Shown: positions 22,980 to 34,822 of the stretch, piece after piece
Layout of the letters: every line of letters starts with the position of its first letter
Position numbering within the stretch: the stretch's first letter is position 1
Assembly: GCA_028571685.1 (NCBI GenBank)
Contig: CM053162.1
Span: forward strand, 67,134,351 to 67,198,350
From: Heterohyrax brucei
Lineage: Eukaryota; Chordata; Mammalia; Hyracoidea; Procaviidae
DNA: 64,000 nucleotides
Reading direction: 5' to 3'
Translations under genes and position numbers: made by a program
The notes under the pieces: model-generated
The model's input: the letters and a program-made list of their open reading frames with translations, nothing else
The model's database searches: none
What the model was told of the DNA's origin: nothing

Positions 22980-23753
22980 TATTGCATATTTTGACCTTCG
23001 TTTGACTCTTTCTATCTATGACTTAATGGGAAATAATTCTAAAATATTAAAATTGCAGTTTCTAATCTTTTGGAAAGATAATTTTAATACATCATAAGTA
23101 AACTCCGATTTCTTTGTTTGTTTCCTCTGAGATGAATGGGGAAAAGACATGGATTGGATGAAAAGTTAATTTGCGTTTTTTTTTTTAAATGCTTCTGTCA
23201 TATTGATGAAACGTATGACTTTTCCTTTTGCCACCCACTAGAAAATACGAATTTGAAGAGTTACTGCTCCACTTGGACACACACAAAATCTTTTGTGCTC
23301 AGATTTTCCACTGTTATTCAAGATGCTTGCCATGCTTTGACTGCATAACTATGCCTTCCCTTTTGCTGAAATGACTGTGTATCCTTTCCCAACCTATTTA
23401 AATAGTACATGGTTTTAATGGGCCGTCCATCTTTATAATGTGGAATGCCAGTTTTACACGCAAATGCAAGAGCGTTTAGTTCATATGAAAATTAGCCAAA
23501 ATGACTCAATTTGTGGTTCATAGCTCATACATTCATATGTATTTTGTTCTTACTAGAAACAGAAACACTGCACAAAACTACTGTATATTTATGCAAATAA
23601 TGTTCACCTTCTCCTTGATTTGCCAGCTGCATCCTCCCACCTCCAGGTGCATTTGTAAGCACGCCAACTTAACTTTTTTAACCACTGCCATGAGAAAAAG
23701 GTAAACATAGCGGTGTTTGTGAAAATACTTCACAGGGAGGAGGACAGGATCGG
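22980..23753. other. Unassigned
   Basis: No gene or repeat that I can support. Frames up to 70 codons show no domain. Confidence 0.35.
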
Positions 23754-23762
23754 CAAACTACA

Positions 23763-23938
23763 CAAAAACCAAAGCCAAATCCACTGCCGTCAAGTAGATT
23801 CCAACTCAGAGAGACCTTACAGACAGAGTACAACTGCGCCAGAGAGTGTCCAAAGCATGAAGGCACGCCTGGAGGATTTGAACTGCCAAACTTTTGGTAA
23901 GCAGATGTAGCACTTAACCACTACACCACCACGGTTAC
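23763..23938 (-). mobile_element. AfroSINE with perfect target duplication
   Basis: Full-length antisense copy. CAAACTACA occurs at 23754-23762 and again at 23939-23947, a perfect 9-bp target duplication. Confidence 0.94.
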
Positions 23939-23947
23939 CAAACTACA

Positions 23948-24409
23948 TACAATGTATGCATTATTTGGGCAAAAAATGTGGTAACTGTATTTCACTTCTT
24001 GATATGTGCACATTCTACCAACACTTTCTATTTGTGCTTTACTGACGAGTAAGAATTCAGAATGACGATTTATGGTTGCCCTAACCTTTCCTTTTCTTAT
24101 AAATTTCTCCATTTTTTAGTATAAAAGTTAAAATGTTACTGCTAATCAGCGCAGTAACATCAGTAACATGAGAAAGAATTAATGGGATTTCCTGGATGTT
24201 GTTGTTTCTTATATTTTCTTTCTGTATCCAAAACAAGTTCTAGGTCAAATACAACATGGGTTCCCAACTCTTTCAGCATCATTCTTTACTCATCAGTGGA
24301 GGTAATGAGTTTATCTTGCATATGTGTGTGAGTTTTTGAACTCCCACTATAATAGTTACTGTTACGTGTCACTTAGGATTTTAGGGTTTTGGGTGGTTTG
24401 GCCAATGCT
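23948..24409. other. Unassigned
   Basis: No recognisable feature. Confidence 0.3.
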
Positions 24410-24756
24410 GGACTGATTGCTCTTCCATAATTTAGTGTGATATAATCATCTTTATAACCTGATTTGTTGTCATCAGCCAATCAGCTGAAAGGGAGTTCTC
24501 TTAGGGACAGGGCCTGCCTCCAGAGTGTAAATGGATGTTCTGGCAAAGCTCAGTCTCCTGACCTCTGGTTCCTGGGACACATGCCTGCAGAAATGTCCTA
24601 CTTGACAGTTAACCTGTTGGGCTCGCCAGTCCCCCACAATTCTGTGAGCCACTAGAGGTCTCCGGTCTGTCGTCTGAACAAAGAATTTGCAAGTTGTTAG
24701 CCCCTGTATTTGTGTGAGCCATTTCCTTGAAGAAAATCAGTCTCTCTGTCTCTCTC
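24410..24756 (+). repeat. Dispersed repeat ending in (CT)n, class unsettled
   Basis: Contains AGCCAATCAGCTGAAAGGGA, CTGACCTCTGGTTCCTGGGA and GTGTGAGCCATTTCCTTGA and ends in a CTCTCTGTCTCTC run. The same layout occurs at 48417-48817. I recall this as a placental interspersed repeat, but not its class. Confidence 0.5.
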
Positions 24757-24758
24757 TC

Positions 24759-24885
24759 TAACTCAATTCTGACTCACAGCAACATCATAGGACAGAGTAG
24801 GGTTTCCAAGGAGTGACTGGTGAATTTGAACTGCCAGTCTTTAATTCAGCAGCTTAGCTCTTACTTAGTGAGCCACTAGGGTGCC
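24759..24885 (-). mobile_element. AfroSINE in the (CT)n tail
   Basis: Antisense, missing the extreme 3' end. TCTGACTCACAGCAAC through GTGAGCCACTAGGG. The CT-rich tail of the preceding repeat continues beyond it at 24888. Confidence 0.85.
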
Positions 24886-25091
24886 TTGCTCTGTCTATCT
24901 CTCTCTGTACACACAGACACACAGACACACATACCTCTGGTTTTGCTGCTCTGCAGGTTCTAGACTAGGACACCCATGTATCGTAAGTCCGTTAGAATTC
25001 TATACTCATGAGCTATCACAACAACTATATGTACATGGCGCCGTAAGTTGTAGCAGGTACGCATCGTGCACATATCGTCTCTGCTAGTATA

Positions 25092-25805
25092 ACACAGGAA
25101 GCATCAAAAGAAGATGGAAGAAATACACCGAGTCCTGTACGAAAAATAATTGGTCGATGTTCTACTTTCTCAGGAGGTAGCGTATGATCAGGAACCATCG
25201 GTACTGAAGAAAGACTTCCAAGATGCACTAGACATTGGTGTGAAACAAGGCTTTAGAAATTGAGGGACACCAATGGAGATGTTTCAACAAATGAATGCAA
25301 CTCTAGAAGTGCTCACTTGTCTATGCTGAGAAATCTGAAAGACAGATACCCAACCAACTGACTGCAAGAGATTCAAATGTAGGCTTATTCCAATGAGAAG
25401 TGATCTCATCAAATATAGAAATTTTTGCATTAAGTATATAATGACATTACTAACTATAATAATGATATTAATGTTACAGAAGACAATTCAAAAGCAGCTG
25501 GAGCAGTATATTGGGAGGGAACTACCAGAAATCCAAACCAAGCCAGATTCAGATGAGGACATGGAACAAGAGACTTCACTGCTGATGTCAGATGGATTTT
25601 GACTGAAAGCAAAGAACACTAGAAAGAGAATTACCTGTGTTTCATTGATTATGCAAAGGCATACAACTGTGTGGATCACGACAAATTACAGATAAAATTG
25701 TAGAGAAAATGAATCCCAGAGCCCTTCCTTGGGCTCATAAGCAACCTGTACACAGACCAAGAGAGTCATTCAAACAGAACAAGTGGACACTCCGTGGAAT
25801 TCAGA
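25092..25805 (+). mobile_element. RTE-type LINE, internal fragment
   Basis: Sense RTE from CACAGGAAGCATCAAAAGAA through the reverse-transcriptase region (GAGATGTTTCAACAAATGAA, TTCATTGATTATGCAAAGGC, CAAGAGAGTCATTCAAACAG). Both RTE ends are missing. The 69-residue frame at 25393-25602 contains QKQLEQYIGRELPEIQ, an RT-region block. Decayed. Confidence 0.85.
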
Positions 25806-26304
25806 ACTTGCATATCAGTTATTTCTCACTATATTCTTTTTGTCATGGTTCTTTCATAATCTTTCAGATGAATGCCATGAGCCAAATGGGGGAAAGATCA
25901 TATACCAAGAAAAGCAAAAGAGAAATATAGGTTCATCATTTTTAACATATTAATAATTTCACCTTCAAATAGCTACACTCGCCAAGTCGCCAACACTAAA
26001 CAGTCTAAATTTTGTATATAGATTAGGATGCATCATAAGAGTCTTTGGTATTTAACTGTTTTGCGGCCAGTTACCTTCCAGTCAAAGGTAATAAGGACAC
26101 TGTGTCATGAGTGGATTTGTCAGCTTCAGTTCCAGAAGCAGAAATCAAGAAAGAAAACAAAATCTTGAATTACTTCTATAGACAGCTAGTGACGGGATAA
26201 AACACAGTTCTCTAAATAAACCCTCATCTTCCTTTCTAGAAAAGTCTCTTGGAAAATTTGACCATGATCTAGGGAAGACGAAGGTTTTACCCCCTCTCCC
26301 CCCC
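25806..26304. other. Unassigned
   Basis: Nothing recognisable apart from the C-rich run just before the SINE at 26305. Confidence 0.3.
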
Positions 26305-26467
26305 AAACAAAAACAAACTCATTGCCTTCCAATTTATTCTGACTCATAGAAACCCCATAGGACAGAGTGGAACTGCTCCATAGAATTTCCAAGAAGCCCC
26401 TGGTGGATTGGACTTCCAGCCTTTTATTTAAAGCCAAGTACTTAACCACTCCTCCACCAGGGGTTCC
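26305..26467 (-). mobile_element. AfroSINE (short form)
   Basis: Antisense, full length, from AACAAAAACAAACTCATTGC to CTCCACCAGGGGTTCC. Confidence 0.92.
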
Positions 26468-26707
26468 AGACCAAGGTATAAGTTTTCATAATTCAGTTTT
26501 CCTATTATCTAAATAAATTTTACACCTGTTATCTGTGACTAAAATTAACCCATAAATATTTTCCATTATTAAAATAGGAAAGGAAACATTAAGGCTCCAT
26601 AATTTGAAAACTGCTTTCCCTCTTTTTAGAAATTTAACACACAAAATAAAACATAACAGCAACAACAAGTGTCTGTGACTGAAAAGATAATAGATATCAA
26701 CTAATTT

Positions 26708-26905
26708 GGTGATCAGCAAATTAAAGTCTGCAAGCTGACCATCTGTTTTTTCAAATAAAGTTTTATTGCAACACAGAAGTGCACATTATTTGCATATTAT
26801 CTGTGGCTGCTTTGAGGTTACAGCACCAGCTGAGTAGTTGAGACAGAATATGTAACTGCAAAATTAAAACAGTCACTATCTGGTCCTTTACATAAAATGT
26901 TTTCT
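26708..26905. mobile_element. hAT-Charlie-like non-autonomous DNA element
   Basis: GTGATCAGCAAATTAAAGTC near the left edge, CAAATAAAGTTTTATTGCAA then CACAGAAGTGCACATTATT in the middle, and ACTATCTGGTCCTTTACAT at the right match my memory of a short Charlie-type element with CAG...CTG ends. Termini are eroded. Confidence 0.5.
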
Positions 26906-27059
26906 GGTTCTTAGTCTAGTTGAAACATTCAGTTTTATAGATGAAAACTGGTCGTAAAGGATTGATTTTCAAATCAGGCAACTGGTGAAATGATAAACAG
27001 AATGCTTACCATCCATGTTTGTATCAATGTGCGTAACTCATTCCCTTTACTGGCCCCTG

Positions 27060-27560
27060 ATTCTGTGTGCAATGTATACATACAGATTAGCTGAACTTTG
27101 GTTGTGTGTTGGATACTATGATGCTTCACCCAAAGCTCCCCCCAGAAATGACACACTTATTTTCCCAACTGCTGGAAGCCAACAGAAAATTCTCATCTCT
27201 CAGACACCTGTGGGAAGTGAGCTCGAGAGCGTTCCTTTGGTCAAAGTCACACCCATTTCCTGTGGCCAGCATACAGTGAGTGAGTATAAAGGCCTAGCTC
27301 CTGTTTCCCAGCTCAAGAGCATTTCCTGCCTCAGAGCTCCCCATGCAAGAGTTTGCTAAGCAGGCTTACCTCAAGGGACTTCCACAGCTCAGTTTAAATC
27401 TCTGCTCAGTTTTTCTTCCTTCCTGATTTCTCCCTTGCAGAAATGTTGACGCCACGAACATTCCCTAATAAGCCTTCCAGAGTTAACTTACGTCTCAAAG
27501 CCTGCTCCCTGAAGAAGTCATCCCCCAGAAGCTGCTTTTAACAGAGTACAAAGACCATCT
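27060..27560 (+). mobile_element. Possible ERVL-type LTR remnant
   Basis: A TATA-like GAGTATAAAGGCC near 27282 followed about 160 bases later by CCCTAATAAGCCTTCC and GTCTCAAAGCCTGCTCCCTG resembles the layout of ERVL LTRs. Old. The family is not settled and a host origin is not excluded. Confidence 0.3.
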
Positions 27561-27677
27561 CTAAATCTGAGGATCAACTATCAGATCTTTGTTAATTCAA
27601 CATTTAATAAGCATATCTTCCCTTTCATAAATGTATGCTTTCTCTATTTCTTTCTAGGATTGCTTCACTGTTGATTT

Positions 27678-27841
27678 AACCAAACCAGACCCACTGCCAT
27701 CGAGTGGATTCCAGTTATAATGGTGCCATAGGACAGAGGAGAACTGCTCCATAGAGTTTCTGAACAGCACCAGGGGGATGCAAACGGCAGCCTTTTGGTT
27801 AGCAGACCTGGAACTTAACCACTGTGCCGGCAGGGTTTCCA
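27678..27841 (-). mobile_element. AfroSINE (short form)
   Basis: Antisense copy: CCAAACCAGACCCACTGCCA through GTGCCGGCAGGGTTTCC. Full length. Confidence 0.92.
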
Positions 27842-28691
27842 CTGATGAACGGATGGGGCCTTTTTTGCTGTGGTAAGCTAAAGACAGTGAGGGCTAATTA
27901 CTTTAGAAGATGAATTTTCTGGATCCTGCAGGTTGCCGAAAATCTCTCTGTCTTTCATAATGGTAAACAAGGACCCAAACCTCACTCCCCTTCACCACCA
28001 CGTGACTAACAACACAGTAACCATTACAAACTGAGAAAAGCCTGTGCTGTAAATGGGGAAAAGAGCTCAGTAACATCCTGACGCCCATTAGCACGTGTTT
28101 TCCCCTTTGGATCTGTATTTCTTTGTCTTTTCTACTTTTCAATCTTAATCATAAAGAGAAGGAGGAAAAAAAAACCCATAATTTAGTGTAAAGTTGATTT
28201 AAATTATTGTCTTAGAAATTAATGCTAATTGTATGCTGCTTAACGGAGAAGTGTGGTGTGTAAACTATTGAAATTTTCAATAGAAACGGGAAGTCCGCTT
28301 AGGTGGAAAGAAACAACTTGTAATTTTTATTTCTCCTATTTTATGACATTTTTAGTGGCATATGCCAGAAGAATGGCTTTACAAAGTGACATTAGACAAC
28401 TAAAAGTGAATGGGAAGGTAGAGAGGAATGCTTAAGTGGTCCTGTCAGAGACAGAATGACAAACTATTATAAATATTTGACATGTTCTGTAAATAATGTG
28501 GCACTCAATCAAAAGCCATTTAGAACTTGAAAGGACTGGTAACATAATAAAGCTGAAGGAAACTACTTCAATTTTATGTTTCCATAGAATGCTGTAGCGC
28601 CGTATATTTTTTGTGATACGGGTTTTCACCTCCTAAATTCAGATTTAAGCATTAGCTTTGAAATGTGTCATCACACTGAGTGTCACTGACG

Positions 28692-28725
<34 letters not shown>

Positions 28726-29876
28726 ACAGATTTAATATTTATTATTTAGATTTCTGTCTTTATACAATCTACACTGGAAGCTTTCTGGTAAATCACTGCC
28801 TTTTTATGCAATCACAAATAGATGGAATTTCACGTCAATCAAGGTTAAATGATGGCTTTCAAGTACATACGCAACAATCCTGAGAAAGTAAAACTGCTGT
28901 AAAATGCGAAAAAAAAAAAAAAAAGACTGGTGTCAAAGCTCCAGCTTTGTGGTATCATTGATAACATTTTTTTAAAAGTTTTCATCTGCTCAAAACCAGA
29001 AAGGCAAATTCAGAGAGGAAGCAGTTGCATAGATTTTGCTGCGGCGAATGTGATCTTGCTGGAAGCTTGCTATTTCAGCTGACCGGCTTGTGGAGTGTCT
29101 ATTTCACTGACTATTTTAAGGCTGAAGTTTCAGAGCACATCTTAGAAAAAGTGAATTCTGCCATTGTAACTGCTACCAGATGATTGGATGAACATTATTA
29201 GAGACTAGACAATAAAGAGGTAACAGACAGACTGACTTGGGACATAAGTGACTAAGAATATGAAAAATATCTCAATGTGCTCACCAATTTTACTTAACAA
29301 CAAAAATCTACACATTAGGACAGTGACAAGCCACCTTAAGACTCTTAGCTTAGTCATATGTTCTGGCAACCAATATGCTTTCCCGTGCAGGTAGGTGGTG
29401 AGCGTCTCTGAAGCAAAGGAATAAAGAAAAGGCTTTGAGGGCAGGCAGTGATTCTCAAAGCACGGGCTCTGTGGAAGACCAGCATCAGGTGTTTCTCTAT
29501 GGTTAGCTAAACATGCAGATTTCTCCAGACTTGGCACTAAAATAACACAGGAGTGAACCTTTGGAAAGTATGCTTCCTACGGGATTAGGTTCTTTATAAA
29601 TGTCTATTCTGAATATTACGTCATGGTGCAAATGACAGTGGGGCTGGAGGGGGTTTTTTTGGCTCCAGGGAAGACTGGTTTCTAAATGTGTCATCTAGCC
29701 TCCCAGTGTACTGGGAAGTCTGTACAGTGAGGGAATGCTGGGAGAGGTGCCTGACTGTCCCGTCACTCACAATGGTGTCAAATTAGGGTGCAAGAGTTCT
29801 TGTCTTTCCTTATAACTGATAGGACACTATAACATTTGGAAAGAGATAAAGGGAAGCTTTCTAACTCTATTATTGC
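27842..29876. other. Repeat-poor stretch, unassigned
   Basis: About 2 kb with almost no interspersed repeat. It contains a (CG)n/(CA)n microsatellite at 28690-28725 and a poly-A run at 28909-28924. No convincing exon seen. Confidence 0.4.
28690..28725. repeat. (CG)n(CA)n microsatellite
   Basis: Alternating CGCGCGCGCG passes directly into CACACACACA. Both are purine-pyrimidine alternations. Confidence 0.95.
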
Positions 29877-30117
29877 CATTCCTGGCTGCTATCAAGTTGG
29901 ACCATGACTCATGGCAACACTGTGGACAATGGGATGGGGTTGTTGTGATTCATACGATTTTTATTGACTGATTTTCAAAATAGTTCACTGACTCTTCCTA
30001 GGCTTTCTCCGTGTGGATGTTTTGCTGAAACCTGTTGGCCATGGGTGACCCCATGGGTGTTTGTAATACCCGTGGCATGCTTTCCACCATCACTATTGGT
30101 AGGTAACTCCCTTTAAC
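29877..30117 (-). mobile_element. RTE-derived composite SINE
   Basis: Left part: GCTATCAAGTTGGACC and ATGACTCATGGCAACAC, the antisense RTE/SINE 3' end. Right part: GCTGAAACCTGTTGGCCATG, GGGTGACCCCATGGGTG and TACCCGTGGCATGC, the antisense RTE 5' end. About 240 bases join the two RTE termini with the coding body missing. Confidence 0.7.
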
Positions 30118-31856
30118 CTGTGCCCACATACTCACATGACAGCTTCTCCACCTCCTTTGCCACCACCATATGCTATAGAGAAAACTAACAGTTACCAGTG
30201 GAAAAACTCAGCTCAATTTACAAACAGGGAGAAGAAGTAATTCGATATCTTTATCATAAAAAAAAAAAAGTCCAAGGATGGGGACTAGTCTCGGTATAGC
30301 TGCTTTCAGAAATGTGTTCATAGCATGTGATGCTACCTTCAGTTGGGTTGGGTCCATTCTCTCAGTTTTACACTGCAGTGTCCAGTAGCCCCAGGTTCTT
30401 GCTCTAGTTAGAATCTACTGGTAATGGAGCATGATCCCCTACTACACCTAGTACAAGTCTCAGTATGGTTCAGTGACTAACTGTATCGCATGAACACCTG
30501 CAATGTTTGGGAAGGTCCACCTAAATGTGGTATAGTTCCAACCAGAGCTGGGGGACTGCCATGTAAAACAGCACCATGATAGAGATCTTGAACTTGAGTT
30601 GGACACATGGGTACCTCTAAAGCTGATCCAGGGAATGTCAGACAAAATTTAGGGTTAAAGTGTTTTTAGAGAATCCACTCACTCAGTGACGTAGAAAGAC
30701 TTCAGTATTTGCAGCATAGAAAAGGCAGAATAAATTGGGAAACATGAAAACACGAAGGCTTCGTATCCTAGAATTCTTTTTTAAAGCATCTGTTAGCAAA
30801 GGCAAATTAGGAGAGGCATATTTGCCAAGGAATAAGGCCCATCCATTCCTACAAAATCTGGAACACTTCAGAGAGAACCTTTTGCTGCAGACTAAAAGCA
30901 AATTTTACCCTATTTAACATACTCTTTCTAGCTGAGCTTAATAAACTCTTAAAGCAGTTCAGTTATTTATTCCACTCCAAACAACATGCAGTAAACTCGA
31001 TCTTGCAAGGAAAAAAAAAAAAGTCCAATAATTGAATTCTTGAGAAAGCCATTTATAGTTACCTACAACCAAATACAGGATTGAGAATACAGACATTCTT
31101 TAAAAATAAACTTGCCCTGCCAAGTCCTTGTGTACCTTAGTAAGTTCAAAGTGGGTGACAAAGTTAACATGTCATACAAATTCTAAGATTAGTTCAAAAA
31201 ATATTAAGCAAAAGCTAAAAAACTTTATACAACTTTTATAATGTCCTTAAGTATCTGTCAACTGTCAGTATCACTTGTCACCTGTTAGTATCACATTTAC
31301 AGATGAATAAAATACGGTCTTCCTGGAACTACTTGTTATTCACACATTAATTGCCTACAGAGGATAAGTAAAAATGGCTGTTCTTAAGGAAGTGTACTTA
31401 AGAGCATCACGTAACAAGTCACAGAACATTGTAGAAAGTGGTCCGATGAGAGCTTGAAGACAATTTAGTCTGGTTCTTTTACTCTATGTAAGTTGAAGTG
31501 GGAAGGCAGGCAGTGTGCCTGGGTGATTTGGGCGAGAAAGTTGATGCACCAACAGGTTGGTGTGTTTTGAGTCCTACTGCATCAGGCACTCAACACAGTG
31601 AGCTTGTCAGTGTTTGAGAAGTCACCAGGTCCAAGTTAGACAGCGTGTTTGTAACAGGTGCTGTGTCAAGAGATATCTGTGAGTTCAGAATGGCCCCTTT
31701 GTTTGTACTACTCACTTTTTCAAATTATATTTTCCAAGTTTAGTTTCTTTGAAATCTGTCTGAGAATTTTTATTAGGGTAAAGTTTAGAGAGGTTAATTA
31801 AGTTGTTGGCCAAAACAGATTTTTGTGTGGATACAAAATTGAATTTACCATCCCCC
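30118..31856. other. Repeat-poor stretch, unassigned
   Basis: About 1.7 kb with no repeat that I can name, except A-runs near 30259 and 31011. Frames of 60-72 codons near 30683-30917 show no domain. Confidence 0.35.
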
Positions 31857-31867
31857 TCCACCCTACT

Positions 31868-32024
31868 CAGAAACCCAGGTGGCATAGTGAGTTAAGCGCT
31901 ACTTTGCTAACCAAAAGGACAGCCATTCAAATCCTCCAGGCACTGCTTGGGAACTCAATGGGATGGTTCTACTCTGATCTCTAGGGGACCTGACTTGAGG
32001 CAGTGGGTTTGGTTTTGGTTTCGG
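31868..32024 (+). mobile_element. AfroSINE with perfect target duplication
   Basis: Sense full-length copy ending GTTTGGTTTTGGTTTCGG. TCCACCCTACT at 31857-31867 and 32025-32035 is a perfect 11-bp target duplication. Confidence 0.94.
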
Positions 32025-32245
32025 TCCACCCTACTTATGAACATTAATCAAGGCCTATTCTTCTAGGTAGTAATGTGACCCACAGCAAATATGGTGGTGG
32101 ACCGTGATGAGGTTCAGGCTCTCAGTGCTCTGGGATGGCCAATGGCTCAGGTGCTCATCCCATTAGAGACGTGTCCCTAGCCCCATAGGATGAGCAGTTC
32201 TTTACGACCTGTCATAGTTCTATTCTTGTCACTGCTCTGATACTA

Positions 32246-32310
32246 ACAACAAAACTTCTGTCAAGCTGATTTTGACTCATAGTGACCCTGTATGAGTCCC
32301 TGTGAGTGAA
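32246..32310 (-). mobile_element. AfroSINE/RTE 3'-end fragment
   Basis: TACTAACAACAAAACTTCTG then TTTTGACTCATAGTGACCCT is the antisense shared terminus. Sequence beyond 32310 is not SINE-like. Confidence 0.6.
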
Positions 32311-32534
32311 CGCTGATAAGATACCCAGTCCTCCCATAAGCCTAAGAAAGGACCATCTTCAACTCTGCCCTTGAATAAATTCTTGTTTGTAACTCTCTTA
32401 CAGCAACTGTACCCAAAGCTGAGTGCTTCCAATCAGCTATCATCGCAATAGCTCCTCACCTGTGTCTGCATCTACAAACAGTAAGGACTTAAATGAGATG
32501 CAAATCTGGCTCACCCAGAGGGAGCACATATACC

Positions 32535-32690
32535 AGCCTCAGAGTCTAGTTTTACCCCAGATTTTCACAGTCAAAAGTTCTCTAACCTTGAGTCAACTCT
32601 TTAACCTCTGTGACCTTTAGAATTAATAATAGTAATAATACTTAACTAATATGGTTGTTACGAAGATTTAGTCTTTGATTACAAAACACA
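32535..32690 (+). mobile_element. MIR SINE
   Basis: Mammalian-wide MIR core-to-tail. CTTGAGTCAACTCTTTAACC then TCTGTGACC, AATAATAGTAATAATAC and GGTTGTTACGAAGATTTAG match the conserved MIR succession. Ancient. Confidence 0.65.
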
Positions 32691-32736
32691 GTTCCTGATT
32701 TTCAATAAGAAATATATATATATGTTTATATGTATG

Positions 32737-32882
32737 TCATATGGTTAAGTGCTACAACTGCTAACCAAAATGTTGGCAGTTTGAATCCACCAGGTACTCC
32801 TTGAAAACTCTATAGTGTGTTTCTATTCTGTCCGATAGGGTCGCTATGAGTCCGGAGAGACTTGACAGTGGTGCATTTGGGT
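32737..32882 (+). mobile_element. AfroSINE (short form)
   Basis: Sense copy missing the first bases. ATGGTTAAGTGCTACAACTG through GAGTCCGGAGAGACTTGAC. Confidence 0.88.
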
Positions 32883-32982
32883 ATTATCTATCTTATCCAT
32901 GTTTCCCAAAGTTTCACTTGAGTTTGTGTGATTTTTATGTAATGAAATGAAAGCTTGTGTTCACATGGACTGATTATACAGG

Positions 32983-33590
32983 GGTCGTGGGTAGAATTCT
33001 AAAGCAGCCCCCAGAGTCCTGCCCTTGTTCTACATGACCAGTGTAATCTCCTTTCCTGTGTAAGAGTGAAACCTGTGAATATTATCAGGTTTTATTTTGA
33101 TTTCATTATTTTGTATGTCAAAGAGATTTTGCAGAAGTAATTAAGCTCCCTAATCATTTGTCTTTTGAATTAATTAAGATGAGATATTATTTTCAATGGA
33201 CATGATCTAATCAGATGAATTCCTTAAAACAACCTCCCCAAAGTCACAGTGAAGTTAAAAAGTCATGATCTTGCTGACCTAAAATAAAAGCCAAACTAAT
33301 GCTTTGGAGGACTGCCAAATTTCAAGGAGCAACAGGCAGCTTCTAGGAGCTGGAAATTTCACTCTTACAGTTGGAAGGACTGAAATTTTTGCCAGCAATT
33401 TGTGTGCTTGGAAAAAGAACCCGGGCATCAGATGACATCATACCTCTGGTCTGTACCCCTATTCTTGACCCAGGGAAACTGTGAAATATTGAATAGATTT
33501 TATTAAACCAAAGTAAAGCAAACAAACAAAACTTTTAAGCCAGTAACTTTATGATGTTTTATTATAAAGCAGTAGAAAAATAATACAAGA
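32983..33590 (+). mobile_element. LTR, ERVL-MaLR-like (MLT1-type)
   Basis: Old LTR-like element with CTGTGAATATTATCAGG, AGATTTTGCAGAAGTAATTA and a 3' end of TAAGCCAGTAACTTTATGAT then TAATACAAGA, as expected for MLT1-type LTRs. Fossil, strongly diverged; no internal region recognised. A different subfamily from the LTRs at 93 and 38543. Confidence 0.55.
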
Positions 33591-33639
33591 GATAAGGTGA
33601 AAATTATGCTGAGCCGAATTTTACCGCTGTATAGGATGT

Positions 33640-34822
33640 CTTCAGGTGCTACTGTGTTGGGTCTGACTCGTAGAAAACCTTCGTGCAGCAGAATAAACCA
33701 CTGTCTGGTCCTGAGCATCCTCACAACCTTTGCTGTATTTGAATCAGCACCGCACTCACGGTGTCAATCCATCTCTTAGGGAGTCTTCCCTTTTTTCACT
33801 GGGCACTCTGCTTACCAGACATGATGTCCTGCTCCAGGGACTGGACCATCTTGATAACATGTCTACAGTAGGTGACGACAATAGACCAAGCGTCATTGTC
33901 CTTGCTTCTAGGGAGCATTGTGGCTGTACTTCCAAGATAGTTTTGTTCACTGTTCTGGAAAGCCACAGTATACTTTACATTTTTTGCCAATATCATAATT
34001 CAAACACATCAACTCTTGTTTGTTCTTGTTATTCATTATTCACCATTTGTATGCACATGAAGTGATTGAAACTGCTACAGCTTGGGTCTGACATGCCTTA
34101 GTCCTTAAAGCAACAGCTTTGCTTCTGAACACTTCTAAGAGATTTTTCTGCAGCAGATTTACCCACTGCTGCTTCCATGGGTGTTGATTGTGAATCGAAG
34201 GAAATGGAAATCCTTGACAAATTCAGTCTTTTCTCCACTTAAGGTCATGTTGCTTACTGGTCCAATTGTGAAGATTTTTCTCCGTGTTGTGCTATAATCC
34301 ATACTGAAGGGTGTGGTCTTGGAGCTTCATCAGTTCTGCTTCAACTCTTCATCTCCAGCAAGCACGTCCGTATCATCTGCATACGGCAGATTGTTATTGA
34401 GTTTTCTCCAATCCTGATGAGACATTCTTCTTCACATAGTCCAGTTTTAACCAATATTTGGCTCAGCATACAAAATAAAATATGTATAGTGAAAGGCTGT
34501 TACCCTGGCACACTCCTCTCTTGACTTTAAACCACCCAGCATCCCCTTGTTCCGTTGGAACAGCTGCCTCCTGGTCTAAGTACAGCTTCCTCATGAACAC
34601 AGTCAAGAGTCTGGGAATTCGCAATCTTTGCAACGTTATCCACAGTTACGATCCACATGGTCGAATGCCTTTGCATAATCAATAGAACATGGGTCAATAA
34701 CATTCTGGTATTTTCTGTTTTCAGTCATGATCCATTTGAGATCAGCAATGACATCCCTGGTTCCATGTCCTCTTCTGAATTTGACTTAGATTTCTAACAG
34801 TTCCTAGTTGATGTATTGCTAA
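33640..34822 (-). mobile_element. RTE/BovB-type LINE, 3' part
   Basis: Antisense RTE starting at the 3' end (TGTTGGGTCTGACTCGTAG near 33656) through the C-terminal region (TGATGTCCTGCTCCAGGGAC) into the reverse transcriptase (GATCCACATGGTCGAATGCC). It stops near 34822, where an earlier RTE segment begins again. Confidence 0.85.
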
